Below, in pieces: positions 22,129-32,756 of a stretch of DNA of 64,000 nucleotides. Both the position numbers and the translations under genes were made by a program. The notes beneath the pieces were generated by a model. It saw nothing but the letters and a program-made list of their open reading frames with translations, ran no database searches and was not told where the DNA came from. Source of the DNA: Polyodon spathula (lineage: Eukaryota > Chordata > Actinopteri > Acipenseriformes > Polyodontidae); assembly GCF_017654505.1 (NCBI RefSeq), contig NC_054565.1:1297468-1361467 (forward strand). Reading direction: 5' to 3'. How positions within the stretch are numbered: the stretch's first letter is position 1; every line of letters starts with the position of its first letter.

Positions 22129-22695
22129 TGTGACAAAGGCGGCTGTAGTGGGGACATCAGACCAGAAGAAACACACAGTACTGCGAGAGTATGGATCTGC
22201 TGCTGCGCGGTTTATTATTATAAAATAAAACAGGACAAAAACAGGACACGGCACTTGCAGCCAAAACAAAGAGATAAACAAAAACGAATTACACAGACAA
22301 ACACGGTGATCTGAATTTATGATTTACTGTACATTATTATTTTATTATTACCTCTGTCTCCAATCCCGTTCTCCACTCACTGAACACACAACACCGAGTG
22401 AGTGAAAACATGCTGCTTTTATGCAGCTGTACCGAGACTCGATTGCTAATCAATCATTTAATTGGAGTCGCGGTACAACTGCACGTGAATTCATAAAGTG
22501 CAATTCCCCGTTCTCATATATTACTTTTTACTTGCATGTGAAGTGCTGTGCAATCCTTGTGCCCAAATACAAATATACATTTTAAACACTTGTGTTACAC
22601 AGACCCGTTTATATCCCGTGTACTAATGACTACATACCAACATTAACACACAACATACAACACAAAATACACACATGGGTGGGCACTTTGCCACA
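22129..22695 (-). mobile_element. Solo LTR with perfect 5-bp duplication
   Basis: The repeat is bounded by TGTGACAAAG on the left and TTTGCCACA on the right, i.e. TGTGGC...TCACA on the minus strand. It is flanked on both sides by GATGT (22124-22128 and 22696-22700). On the minus strand it carries a TATA-like GCATAAAAGCAG and AATAAA signals. No internal region is attached, so it is a solo LTR; the Gypsy class is inferred. Confidence 0.82.
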
Positions 22696-23169
22696 GATGT
22701 ACTGATTTTTGGTGGTTGTCTTTGATGATGTTTCTTTTTTCCCCCCTGTCTCTGCCTATCTGAACCCAGCTGTTTTAACCCTCTTCTATCTCCCGTGGTT
22801 TTCTGTCTGTTAGGGATGCAGACTTCCAGGAATTGTGGGTGTGCCAGCTCCTCACACTCCTGTTGCTCTCTCATTTCGTGCAGCTCCATTTCTAGCATAC
22901 TTACTCATTAAAACAAGTCCTGGGTGTTACAGCACTTCACACACACTTGGTTTAGCTGTGCTGGGTTTTCTCAGATTTTCCACACCATGCAGGTGTCACA
23001 GATTACTGGCTGGAAGATGTCAAGTTCTTACTTTATTTTTTTGTAAGTTTAGTTTAGTTTCTGCAGCTGTCAACCTGCTTTCAAACTGTTTCTAACTGCT
23101 CTGTACTTTTCCACATCTGTACTTCTCCCATGCTGTTGCTCCTTGTCGCTGTATGAACTGTCTATTGCA

Positions 23170-23336
23170 TCTGCTCTGAAAACATGCCAACTGCCCCCCA
23201 TACCATGAAGTGGACACTCACTGGCCAGTAAAGACGGAGAATCGATGTCACGACTGCATGCAAAAAGACCAGATTTCGATGTGACAAATGCAAGTTACCT
23301 GTATGCCCAACATGTATGAGAGATTTCCACGAGTAG
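23170..23336 (+). pseudogene. piggyBac transposase C-terminus remnant
   Basis: HWPVKTENRCHDCMQK in one frame and TRFRCDKCKLPVCPTCMRDF followed by HE and a stop in another form a cysteine-rich C-terminal domain like that of piggyBac transposases. A frameshift lies near 23268. It may be a source relative of the short piggyBac-like elements in this window. Confidence 0.55.
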
Positions 23337-25775
23337 GCGTAGGACTCAAATAACTCCAATTACACTATAAGATGTAGGCGGGAAGAGGAGGACAGGGTGA
23401 GTGTAGGAAGTGTGTGTGTGTGTGTGTGTGTTTGTAGTATCAAAGCCTGTTTAACTGTTTAAAATGAGATACACTGAGGAAATAAATGTTAATGAAATAA
23501 TGTGTACATGTTATTTGTTAATTTAGCAGATGCCTTTATCCAAGACGACTTACAGAGACGTTTTGTTTTTTTTGTGCACATATTCCCAGTGGTTAATTTG
23601 TGCCGGGGCTTGCATGGCTTCGCCCCGGCACCTCTGGGCTTGACGAGGCATAGCACTGTCATAAAATGTTTTCCTCTCAAATACATTTTCTTAAAATTCT
23701 CAACACAGTTGTATCCTTTCTGCAAGTTCTTGCGTGCGCTAAATAGAGACCCCTGCCAATAGAGTCCACTGCCAGGGACATTTAATTACTTCACGATTTC
23801 AGCTGCGTGACACAAAGCTGACACTGGCTGCAAAGAAGGACTTTTTTTTTTATATACACAAATAAGCTTACTTGATTTGAAAAACGCCTTGAATGATACA
23901 GGCAGATTCCTGCACTACTTGGTTTGATTGAATGAGTCGCATACACACGCCTCATTCTGAAAGCTGAACATTAATTTCAATAAACAAGCTCTGAATGAAA
24001 AAACTAAATATTGTAGATTACTTCACTAAAGTGAAAACTTGCTTCGTTATTTTTAAATACCACTGCTCAATCTCCACAAACTGCGGGTTCAGTTGCATTA
24101 ACAGCGCTGATAATGTTAGCTATAGATAAATATTACTACAGCGCAGACCATGGGTCAGACCAATGTTTGCGTAGGGTGCGGTGTGTAACACTCTGCTTGA
24201 TTGCAAACACTGGTACTCTGGCTCGGGTAGCGATTGCACTGCCACCACCTGATAGAGTGGATGTGATAGAGAGTGGGAGAGGGTAGAGGTTCAATAACCC
24301 ATCAGAAAAAAGAAAAAAACCTAAACAACAAAGCACTCTGTGCAACAAATAAAATAACCACCACACTCAGCAATTTAAAACAGTAACAGCAAATACAAAT
24401 GTGCAGTCACACACACACACACACCTGCCAGTCCAGTACAGTGCACTGACTGCTCTCTATCCAACACTCCCCTGGCTTTTCTAACTGAGAGTCTGGCCGC
24501 TCACAAAGAACTAATAGCTAAATGAGGGCAGGTAAATACTGAACCTCTAACTAAATACAGCAGTTGAAAGGGGCAATGTTTATTCGGAGGGCAAGCTGTA
24601 ACATTACACGAAAAGCTCGGGTCTTGCCTGAGTTAGTGTGCTGGCACGCCCTCAACAATCTCGATAGTTGAAAGGTCCCTGTAATATGCTGCCCCTTACT
24701 CTGGCATTTCACACAGCGGTCTGCGGTGTTTCAAGGCCGTGCGCTATCTGTTGTGCTTTGTCTCTGTTACAGTCTCTCGGTGTTGTCCCGTTTCTCTCCT
24801 CGCTGTCATTCCGATTGTCCGGCTAGCTCCAGACTCCACACACCTGTCTTTAATCATGCGCTCTCGCAGTAAGCCTGTGCGCCCCCCACTGCTCTCCCCC
24901 CGCTCTTAAATACTTCTCCTGCCTTACCTTTAACAAGGTAACTGTAATTCAACCAAGCGTCCAAACAATACCTACAAAACATGCCTTTATACACCAGCCC
25001 AGACATTACAGGTGTATGTTTTCTTTCTTTTTCTTTTTTTTTTTTATCAATGGCCTTCAGGAGTCATATGAATGCCTTTCCACATATTTAACTTGAATCC
25101 GATTAAATGCCAAACCATAACATAACATAGAATAATAGTGCGTGTACAGCGCAAAAGAAAAGTGGACGAGCAAGCTATATTGTGAATGTGCGGTCCTTAA
25201 GAACGGTATTATTGTCACTTCTTGCGCCCCGGCACCTCTTTCTTTACACTGGGTATCCCTAACCTCAGTGTCCAGTGAAGACGTATGAATAATCCCCCCC
25301 CAAAAAGCGAAACAAACAAAAAAAAACCCAAACAAAAAAACTTTTTTTTTTTTAACTCATAAGTAATTCCAAGATTTTTCTTTGTTTACCATTTAAGATA
25401 ATTTGCGCATGAGCTGGTTAATCGTGGATAATTCCGGTTTCGTCTCCGCGGTGGTGTGCATGTTATGAAGCTGCGCCCCTGTTTTCTCCATTTCGGCGCT
25501 GACTGCTCTCGGGTGACGCTGTCGGTCACTCCCCTTGGTATTGCAGAGCCTGCACTCCGGGACTGTCTCTAGGAAGACACTCTCCTGCAAGCAGTTAGAA
25601 GCACACAAGAGCCACAGCACCGGTGAAGTATGAACGAAACACACTTTCCTTTGATCACGATTGGGTTTGAAAGACATCAGCTGGGGCTGCATTACCTTAT
25701 CAAATCGGCTGACTGGTGGTATCTGTGATATTAGAAACCGCAGAACTTGTTGGAAACCGCGCGCATTTGGGCCCG
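23337..25775. other. Intergenic, no gene recognised
   Basis: Contains a (GT)n run near 23409-23430 and a widely shared fish repeat motif (TTAGCAGATGCCTTTATCCA) at about 23523. Remaining sequence is AT-rich without convincing exons. Confidence 0.45.
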
Positions 25776-25780
25776 TGTGG

Positions 25781-25831
<51 letters not shown>
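25781..25831. repeat. (TA)n microsatellite
   Basis: About 25 TA units, about 1 kb upstream of RCC1. Confidence 0.97.
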
Positions 25832-25834
<3 letters not shown>

Positions 25835-26233
25835 TTGTTTATTGTGTAGTATAGTCAGAGTTTGTGTTTTCGTACTCGCGCGTTTGTGAGGGTGTGATTA
25901 ATAAAGTTATTGGAAACCATCTCGCTCTTGTTTGTGTTAATAATGATCCAGTGGAAAGCAATCTCTAAGGGAACAGCAGTTATGCACAGGGACTTTGCTG
26001 TGTATTCTTCTATATAGAAAATACAAGATTTTAAAGTGAAATGCCGGTACTTGGAGAACAAGGCATGCCATGCTTCTAGTGTTTACGTTTTGCTTGCCAG
26101 TAGTTTGCACGATACATAGCGACTCGACTGAATTCGGGTTTTTAATTCAGACGCGCTGCTGTGATAGGAACCACGACATGCAGCGAGAAAACTGTCCGAG
26201 GGGACGAGGCGATGGATCGGTGTTCAGGGTGAA

Positions 26234-26240
26234 TATAAAA
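26234..26240 (+). promoter_or_regulatory. Candidate TATA box upstream of RCC1
   Basis: TATAAAA lies in a locally CpG-richer stretch (about 26100-26340), some 500 bp before the RCC1 start codon. If a 5' UTR exon starts just downstream, it would need a donor before the acceptor near 26757. The assignment rests on position and motif only. Confidence 0.25.
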
Positions 26241-26766
26241 CGCTGCCTGCATTGAGCGCCATGTCAGCCACAGGGCTGCCTGCAGAGCTGGCGACGCACG
26301 GCGATGACGTGCTTACTGGAGACTCTGGCTCTGGGAGAGTGTGTGTCTTGCTTTTCAGTAAAGGTTTTGCTGCAGTTTTTAACGGTGTTACCAGCGAGTT
26401 CTGTTTGTGAACGAGCCTTTTGCAGTTAGTTTTATGCAATAACTGAGAATTTACTACATCCTGACGCAGCGTGTTGTGTTTGAAGTCCGAGCCTCCAAAT
26501 GCATTGAACGTTTAGGCACCAGTAGAGGATATGGGGTTGTCTTCATACGCAGGACATGTTACAGCTCACAGTTAATAATCAAATCTGGGGTAAAGTTAGA
26601 AAAAACGTCTTGCCTTGTGCGGGAATTTCAGTGTCACTCTACTCCACGTACTTTAATAATATATTATAAACCGCATGTTTAAAAAAAGCAAGCCTTGGAG
26701 AGTTAATATTGTAATCCTTCAAGAGTTGTGTTTTGGTTGTTTGTTAAATTGAAACAGGAAAATAAC

Positions 26767-26836
26767 ATGCCGGGGAAAAAGACAGTGAAGAGGCCGCCCC
26801 CGCCCGAGGAAGTCAAGGCAGCCAAGAAAGTGAAAG
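26767..26836 (+). CDS. rcc1: RCC1 coding exon 1 (N-terminal tail)
   Basis: The ATG at 26767 begins [20 protein letters not shown], then KVK; donor gtaatt, phase 1. It follows a plausible acceptor (gaaacag, ending 26757), so a non-coding 5' exon upstream is likely. The lysine- and proline-rich sequence is the expected chromatin-binding and nuclear-import tail. Confidence 0.92.
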
Positions 26837-29800
26837 GTAATTTGGCAAGTGTGTTTCTTTCTAGTGGAAACCAGCAGCTGCAAATCCAGTAGTTCACATG
26901 GTGTATTCAGCAATGTTTAGGAGAAACGGTGCAGTTGTGGAGTAGTTTAGCTGTAACAACGAGACTGTGCAATCAAATGCTGCACACTGCCTTCAGTCTA
27001 GACTCTAGAGCTTCCAGTTGGCACTGGATGGAGTAAAAGTCTTCTTTTTTTGTATTACAATGCTAGTGAAGGAGTGTGTTGGGCTGTATTAATGGTTGTT
27101 TCTGTCCCCAGTCTCTTTAGTGTCACACAGCTCTCACAGGACAGTACCGGGCCTGGTGCTGGTACTGGGGCAGGGAGACGTGGGGCAACTGGGGCTGGGT
27201 GAGGATGTGATGGAGAGGAAGAAGCCGACACTCGTCTCCCTCCCGGAGAAGATTGTCCAGGCCGAGGCTGGAGGGATGCACACAGTGTGCCTCAGTGAAA
27301 CTGGCAGTGTGAGTGTGGATGGCATGTTTATTCCTTTCTCTGTTGTGTCAGATACATAATGGTGTATAAATAACATCTCTATTGTACTGTGTGTATTATT
27401 GGCAGGATACAGCATACCTTTCTATACCCAGAGGTTAAAAGGCATGTGTCATGTGGGTTATCCATTCTAGCAAACCTCTTTTAAAGGAGTACTAACAAAT
27501 GTTATAGAACCTTATCAACACTAACAACACTGTCACTGGTCCTCCTTTTCTTCTGATGAAGATCTTCATTCTTTGCTTGTTTTCGATACTGCAGTTTGGA
27601 CTTCTTTCCCAGCAGTTGTAGCTGGGGGTTTTACAGTCCCTAACATAACATTGTATCATATTGATGGCTTTAAATACTGTTGAAGGGAATGGGAATGCCC
27701 TCAAGTAAATACTGATTGTAACTTTCTTTAGATCTACACTTTTGGTTGCAACGATGAAGGTGCTTTGGGGCGTGATACGTCTGTGGAAGGGTCGGAAATG
27801 AGTCCCGGTAAAGTGGAACTGAAGGAGAAAATGGTGCAGGTGTCGGCGGGCGACAGCCACACTGCAGCGCTGACAGAAGAGGGCAGGGTTTACATCTGGG
27901 GATCCTTCAGGGTACAGTGCATGCATGGATATTAAAATAACACCAGTACCCATTCAAGAAAAGAAACCTGCATCTTGCATTGCTCACCTTGCTTTTGTTT
28001 TTTGTTAGGATAATAACGGAGTGATCGGTCTATTGGAACCAATGAAGAAGTGCATGTTGCCAGTGCAGATTCCAATAGATGTTGCAGTGCTCAAAATAGC
28101 ATCAGGTGAGATGGCTGAACTGATTCTCCTTTCTTCAGATTCAGTGCATGAATAATACAAACTCTGCTAAACATTTTACCATGTGTTGGTTCTGTATTGT
28201 CAAGGCAACAAAGAATGGTTGTGCATTAACCAGCCAAGAAATGAATACCAGATTTACAAGAACTGTGACAATGGTAGAATGCATTGTATAGTTTGGGTAC
28301 AATAGTATAGCTGATTTTATTTGGCAGCAAGAGAAAATGAGTTTTCATAATTCATTCTGTCTTTTTAGGCAACGACCATCTTGTGATGTTGACAGTGGAT
28401 GGAGAGCTTTACAGCTCAGGCTGTGGAGAGCAGGGGCAGCTGGGAAGAGTCCCCGAGCGCTTCACCAACAGAGGGGGCAGGAGAGGCCTGGGTGAGTCCT
28501 CCTCTTGGGATGTATGGAACTGGGTGAAACGCTAGCTTTATTTAACTATATATAATATTTTAACCCTTTGCAGTCCATTTACTCAGCGCTTGTCAGGCGC
28601 GTTACGTCCAATTTATTTTCACAGGCGCTGTTTAAAATATATATATTTCAGAGTAAAACAGGTTTAAAAAGGCATTGAATCACAAAAGGACACTCAGTAC
28701 TGTGTCTCCAGCCAAGCCCCACCTCTTGTTCGCTGTATTTTTCACATGCCTCATTATAGAAGTGCAAACTGATAGATCCAAGTCATTATTTTATTTCTAT
28801 AACATCTCAAAAAGCTCTGCAAATGTCTGTGATATTCTTTGAGTGCTGGATGCAGAAGCAGCTGTCTCCTTTGTTTATGTCCGTGTTATCTCTGTGGTGC
28901 ATGGGGCTATCAAATATGTCCCCTTTTATTCGGCTCCTATCGGTCTCACTCAGCCATTGAAAGGTTTTCTCAGCTTTTTCCAGAGAAAAAACAACTAGAG
29001 ACCTGTGCTATTTGTCTTTTTGATGATCAGGACAGGGTCTGACATCGGACTGGAAAGGGAAAATTGGAATTTCGGACCTGGTCCGACATAGGACCGCAAA
29101 GGGTTAACAGACACCCCTGTGTTGGCAGTTGTTCCACTACTTTGTATTGTTTTCGCTTGGTTTCAGAGCGCCTCCTGATCCCCCAGTGTGTCCCTGTGAA
29201 AGGCAGGAGCAAGGTTCGCTTCCAGGACGTGTTCTGTGGGGCTTACTTTACCTTCGCTGTGTCACAGGAGGGTCACGTCTACGGCTTTGGGCTCTCCAAT
29301 TACCACCAGCTAGGTGAGCTGCAGAGTGATACAGTAGCGTTAAGAAGCGGACAATCGCCCAGGTCCAGCGTGTTTCTGTTAAGGATGCCACAAGTACACT
29401 TGTTTCTGATTCATTAAGCTTGTGATATTGTGTACTGCTTATCAATCCACGGTCACAAAGTACATCCTGTGGCATTAATGCAAACGTGCTTTGCAATATC
29501 ATCACTGTATAGTGCTGGTCTGCTTGACTAATAGTTTTCTGAAAGCTGTGGGCTGGTTGGAATGGGGAGTTCAATAATGAGTTATATTTTCTTACCAATC
29601 ACAATATATTTGCAGCCTGCAATAAATTGATGCAGGCATGTTTGGGGCTTTCCAAATCTTCAAACTTTTGAATATCAGATGTATAAATTGCATGTGTTTA
29701 TAACCAGGTTTTCTAAGTGTAGGGTGACCAGCTCTTCCTGGTGTTTGACATTGTTTGTCAGGTGGCTTTAGCATTTACAGATGGTAATGCAGAAACAAGC

Positions 29801-31634
29801 TAGAGATCAATTGAGTACAACAGGAAATATTACAAATGCAATCCTCGCCCTGTTGTAGGAACTCTAAGCACCAGCAACTGCTTCGCTCCTGTAAACCTCA
29901 CCGCCTTCAAGAACTCCACCAAGTCCTGGGTGGCATTTTCTGGGGGACAGCACCACACTGTCTGTCTGGATTCTGAAGGTAAGGACAGAAATGAAACAAG
30001 TGAGAGAATACAGGAACTTGTGTACGGAAAAGATTTCACTACTGGGATGGAAGTAAGACTCCTGTTTCATAGCAAGTGAGCATAGTCTGTAGTTAACGTG
30101 CTCTGGTGTGTCTTATAAAACTCAAAGTAAAATCAGGAAAGGGTTAAAATGTTTTGCAATGATACTTGGTGTGTTAAGTATCCCTTATGAGTTTTGGGTA
30201 TTGTCTGAGTTGTTGGCTATTTGTTTTGTTATTTGCTAAATGAAATGTGCTTTTTAATAAACCAGTTATTTCTCCACACAGTGTTGTACGTTGCTGTTGG
30301 AAATGGTGGCAACATTATGTCTTTTTTGTTGCGGCTTTGCTGTGTGGAAGTAATAAACAAGAACCAAACGAGTTTGTTTTTTTTTTTTTACTTCACTTTA
30401 CGTTGCTGTTTCCATTACCGTAAACCTCATGTTATTAGTTTATGAAAATGTGTCGACGGCCGGTTTACTGAGAAGAAACGGCAATGGCAAGGAAAGAAAA
30501 AAATTCATGAGTAAAACGCAGTGTCGAATTTATGTACTATTTATTTCAGGAATAAACAAAGTAACGTTTAACTTGAACTGCTGTTTGGCATCCTTTGATT
30601 TGTAGTTAATTCACTGGGGTAAAGTAAGTCCTACACAACTTATTCTTTACTCCTGGGATAATTTTCTATTTTAACATGTTATATATTGTAAGATCTTGCT
30701 GTAAAATAAAGGCACACACACAGGGGCCACACCCTCTCCCCTGCAGTTTCTACCTGCGTTCAGAGCAACATAGCGGCTTTTATTCCTTTTTGAAAAACAA
30801 ACAAATATTTAAATTATTAGCAAATCTCTTTCCTCAGGTAAAGCGTACAGCCTGGGCAGGGCAGAGTACGGGCGGCTGGGTCTGGGGGAAGGAGCCCAGG
30901 AGGTGAAGGAGCCCACAGTCGTGCCGGGGCTGACGGGCGTGCAGTCTGTGGCCTGTGGAGCTTCAGTGAGCTGTGCTGTCACCAAGGATGGTATGGAAAT
31001 TCAGTGGAGTCCATGTAGAGCGCAGGTTCTGCTCCCCGGTGGCTTCCCTACTGTGTTTGAGTTGCTGGTCTTGGCTGTGTGCTGTTGGCATTTGCCCCCC
31101 TTTGCGAGTTAGGGAGCAATATCAGCTGGGAACAGTTCAGCATCACAGCGGAGACATTAGGGTTACCAGAACCATCCATTGCCTAGGCTTGGTGAGCTTG
31201 TAAAATTGATCCCACATTTTTATTTATTTATTTATTTATTTTAACAGAAAGTTGGGGGTACAACATCTACAATAGTCTGTTCTCTAGAATTTCCTGTTGC
31301 GATAGTTCCTCTGAAATTGACATGCAGCAGGGAGATGTATCACAGAATACTTTTCATGTACGGGACACTAATTAACACAAACGTGTGCTACATAAGCAAG
31401 TGGTTCCTGAGATCTCCAAAGCTTGTGATGTATTGTATTTCTGTGTTGCTGTTTGCAGGACGTGTGTTTGCTTGGGGAATGGGCACTAACCTGCAGCTGG
31501 GCACAGGGGAGGAGGAGGATGAGTGGAGTCCCTTGGAGATGACGGGGAAACAGCTGGAGAACCGGGTAGTACTGTCTGTGTCCAGCGGAGGGCAGCATAC
31601 TGTGCTTCTGGTCCAGGACAAACAGCAAAGCTGA
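26767..31634 (+). CDS. rcc1: Regulator of chromosome condensation 1, Ran GEF (complete)
   Basis: RCC1 sits on nucleosomes and exchanges GDP for GTP on Ran, driving nuclear transport, spindle assembly and nuclear-envelope formation. Nine exons join with GT-AG sites: 26767-26836, 27121-27308, 27732-27911, 28009-28105, 28369-28491, 29167-29313, 29859-29978, 30838-30990, 31459-31634. They give 417 codons plus TGA; the human protein has 421. The Lys/Pro-rich N-terminal tail ([15 protein letters not shown]) carries the nuclear signal and binds chromatin, and seven RCC1 propeller repeats follow. Conserved signatures include [67 protein letters not shown] and [11 protein letters not shown]. The Asp of SGNDHLVML (residue 181) corresponds to catalytic human Asp182, and the His pair near 300-301 to the region of His304. 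No frameshift or missing blade is seen. Confidence 0.98.
27121..27308 (+). CDS. rcc1: RCC1 coding exon 2
   Basis: It encodes (V)[20 protein letters not shown] and continues to [14 protein letters not shown], the first propeller blade. The acceptor ctctttag was chosen because KVKVSHSSH then aligns with human KVKVSHRSH. An in-frame alternative acceptor lies 9 nt upstream. Confidence 0.94.
27732..27911 (+). CDS. rcc1: RCC1 coding exon 3
   Basis: A 180-nt phase-0 exon. It encodes [20 protein letters not shown] and ends YIWGSFR, about one RCC1 repeat. Acceptor ctttag, donor gtacag. Confidence 0.96.
28009..28105 (+). CDS. rcc1: RCC1 coding exon 4
   Basis: It encodes [20 protein letters not shown] and ends LKIAS; acceptor tttgttag, donor gtgaga. 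The preceding intron is only 97 nt. Confidence 0.96.
28369..28491 (+). CDS. rcc1: RCC1 coding exon 5 (catalytic Asp)
   Basis: It encodes [20 protein letters not shown] and ends NRGGRRGL; the Asp of GNDH is the predicted catalytic residue 181. Acceptor ctttttag, donor gtgagt. Confidence 0.96.
28564..29103. mobile_element. piggyBac-like MITE in RCC1 intron 5
   Basis: It starts CCCTTTGCAGTCC and ends GGACCGCAAAGGG, and is flanked by TTAA on both sides (28560-28563 and 29104-29107), the hallmark of piggyBac insertion. Length 540 bp, no transposase frame. Its right end is about 60 bp from the exon 6 acceptor. Confidence 0.85.
29167..29313 (+). CDS. rcc1: RCC1 coding exon 6
   Basis: It encodes [20 protein letters not shown] and then [13 protein letters not shown] and [10 protein letters not shown]. 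Acceptor gtttcag, donor gtgagc. Confidence 0.96.
29859..29978 (+). CDS. rcc1: RCC1 coding exon 7
   Basis: It encodes [20 protein letters not shown], then [19 protein letters not shown]. The GGQHHT segment includes the conserved histidine needed for exchange activity in human RCC1. Acceptor tgttgtag, donor gtaagg. Confidence 0.96.
30838..30990 (+). CDS. rcc1: RCC1 coding exon 8
   Basis: It encodes [20 protein letters not shown] and ends [12 protein letters not shown], the sixth-blade region. Acceptor tcctcag, donor gtatgg. Confidence 0.96.
31459..31634 (+). CDS. rcc1: RCC1 terminal coding exon
   Basis: It encodes [20 protein letters not shown], then [20 protein letters not shown] and [16 protein letters not shown] with TGA at 31632-31634. 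Acceptor gtttgcag. The distal part of this exon is duplicated at about 32136. Confidence 0.97.
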
Positions 31635-31925
31635 TGAACTCTGCAAAGCCAAGAATCTGAAAAGACAGAGAGACACTGAGCCATACATCTCTGGAGGAAT
31701 CTGCATATAATCACCTACTGGAAAACGTACTCTTCAGTCTCAAGATGTGAGAGTTATAGTCTGAACTGGGATGGATTGATAGATCATGATAAAAGAAAAA
31801 AAATATATACTTTTTAATTGTGTTTGTTAGTTTTTGAGTCTTCAGTTTGCTATCCAGGGACATTTGTCAATATACAAAAAACGTCTTTTAAGACAGAGAC
31901 AAAATAAACCTCTAACCAAAAGCGA
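31635..31925 (+). other. RCC1 3' UTR with candidate poly(A) signal
   Basis: Non-coding sequence after the stop, AT-rich, with AATAAA at 31903-31908 as the best polyadenylation signal. The end is inferred. In the duplicated copy downstream this AATAAA is lost. Confidence 0.5.
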
Positions 31926-32129
31926 TCGTAGTTCACATTGTGATTTTAGTAGTATTTTCAAATGTACAGAGTTGTCCTTGTAAATTACCTTTTTGTTCTA
32001 CAAAGAGGTGGATGAACCCATGATAGTATATCTGCTGAAGTTACCATTATACAGGCTGGCTTGTAATTCACGTGCCATATTTAAACTTTATTAAATATTA
32101 GGTTGCTGGTGTTTGGATGCATGCACTGT

Positions 32130-32756
32130 TTCTTGGAGATGACGGGGAAACAGCTGGAGAACCGGGTAGTACTGTCTGTGTCCAGCGGAGGGCAGCATAC
32201 TGTGCTTCTGGTCCAGGACAAACAGCAAAGCTGATGAACTCTGCTGCCAAGAATCTGAAAAGACAGAGAGACACTGAGCTCATACATCTCTGGAGGAATC
32301 TGCATTATAATCACCTACTGGAAAACGTACTCTTCAGTCTCAAGATGTGAGAGTTATAGTCTGAACTGGGATGGATTGATAGATCATGATAAAAGAAAAA
32401 AAATATATACTTTTCGTAATTAGTGTTTGTTAGTTTTTGAGTCTTCAGTTTGCTATCCAGGGACATTTGTCAATATACAAAAAACGTCTTTTAAGACAGA
32501 GCAAAATGGTGCTCGTTACTAGCTGCGATGTAGTTCACATTGTGATTTGCTCGTAGTATTTTCAAATGTACAGAGGGTGTGTGCAGTGTGGTGCTCGTTA
32601 CTAGCTTTTTGTTCTACAAAGAGGTGGATGAACTCCATGGGTGTGTGCAGTGTGGTGCTCGAAGTTACCATTATACAGGCTGGCTTGTAATTCACGTGCC
32701 AGTGTGGTTAAACTTTATTAAATATTAGGTTGCTGGTGTTTGGATGCATGCACTGT
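32130..32756 (+). pseudogene. Duplicated RCC1 last-exon fragment and 3' UTR
   Basis: From about 32136 the sequence repeats the end of RCC1 exon 9 (starting at GATGACGGGGAAACAG), the stop and the 3' UTR, almost base for base at first. Beyond about 32510 the copy is interrupted several times by pieces of the 32-bp satellite (TGGTGCTCGTTACTAGCT). It lacks the first part of the exon and a splice acceptor, so it cannot code for RCC1. It is either a real local duplication or an assembly error. Confidence 0.8.

Noticed and set aside
26837..31458. U17/SNORA73 snoRNA in an RCC1 intron
   Set aside because: In human this snoRNA is hosted at the RCC1/SNHG3 locus. I looked for its conserved parts in the introns and saw none, although a covariance search would be decisive.
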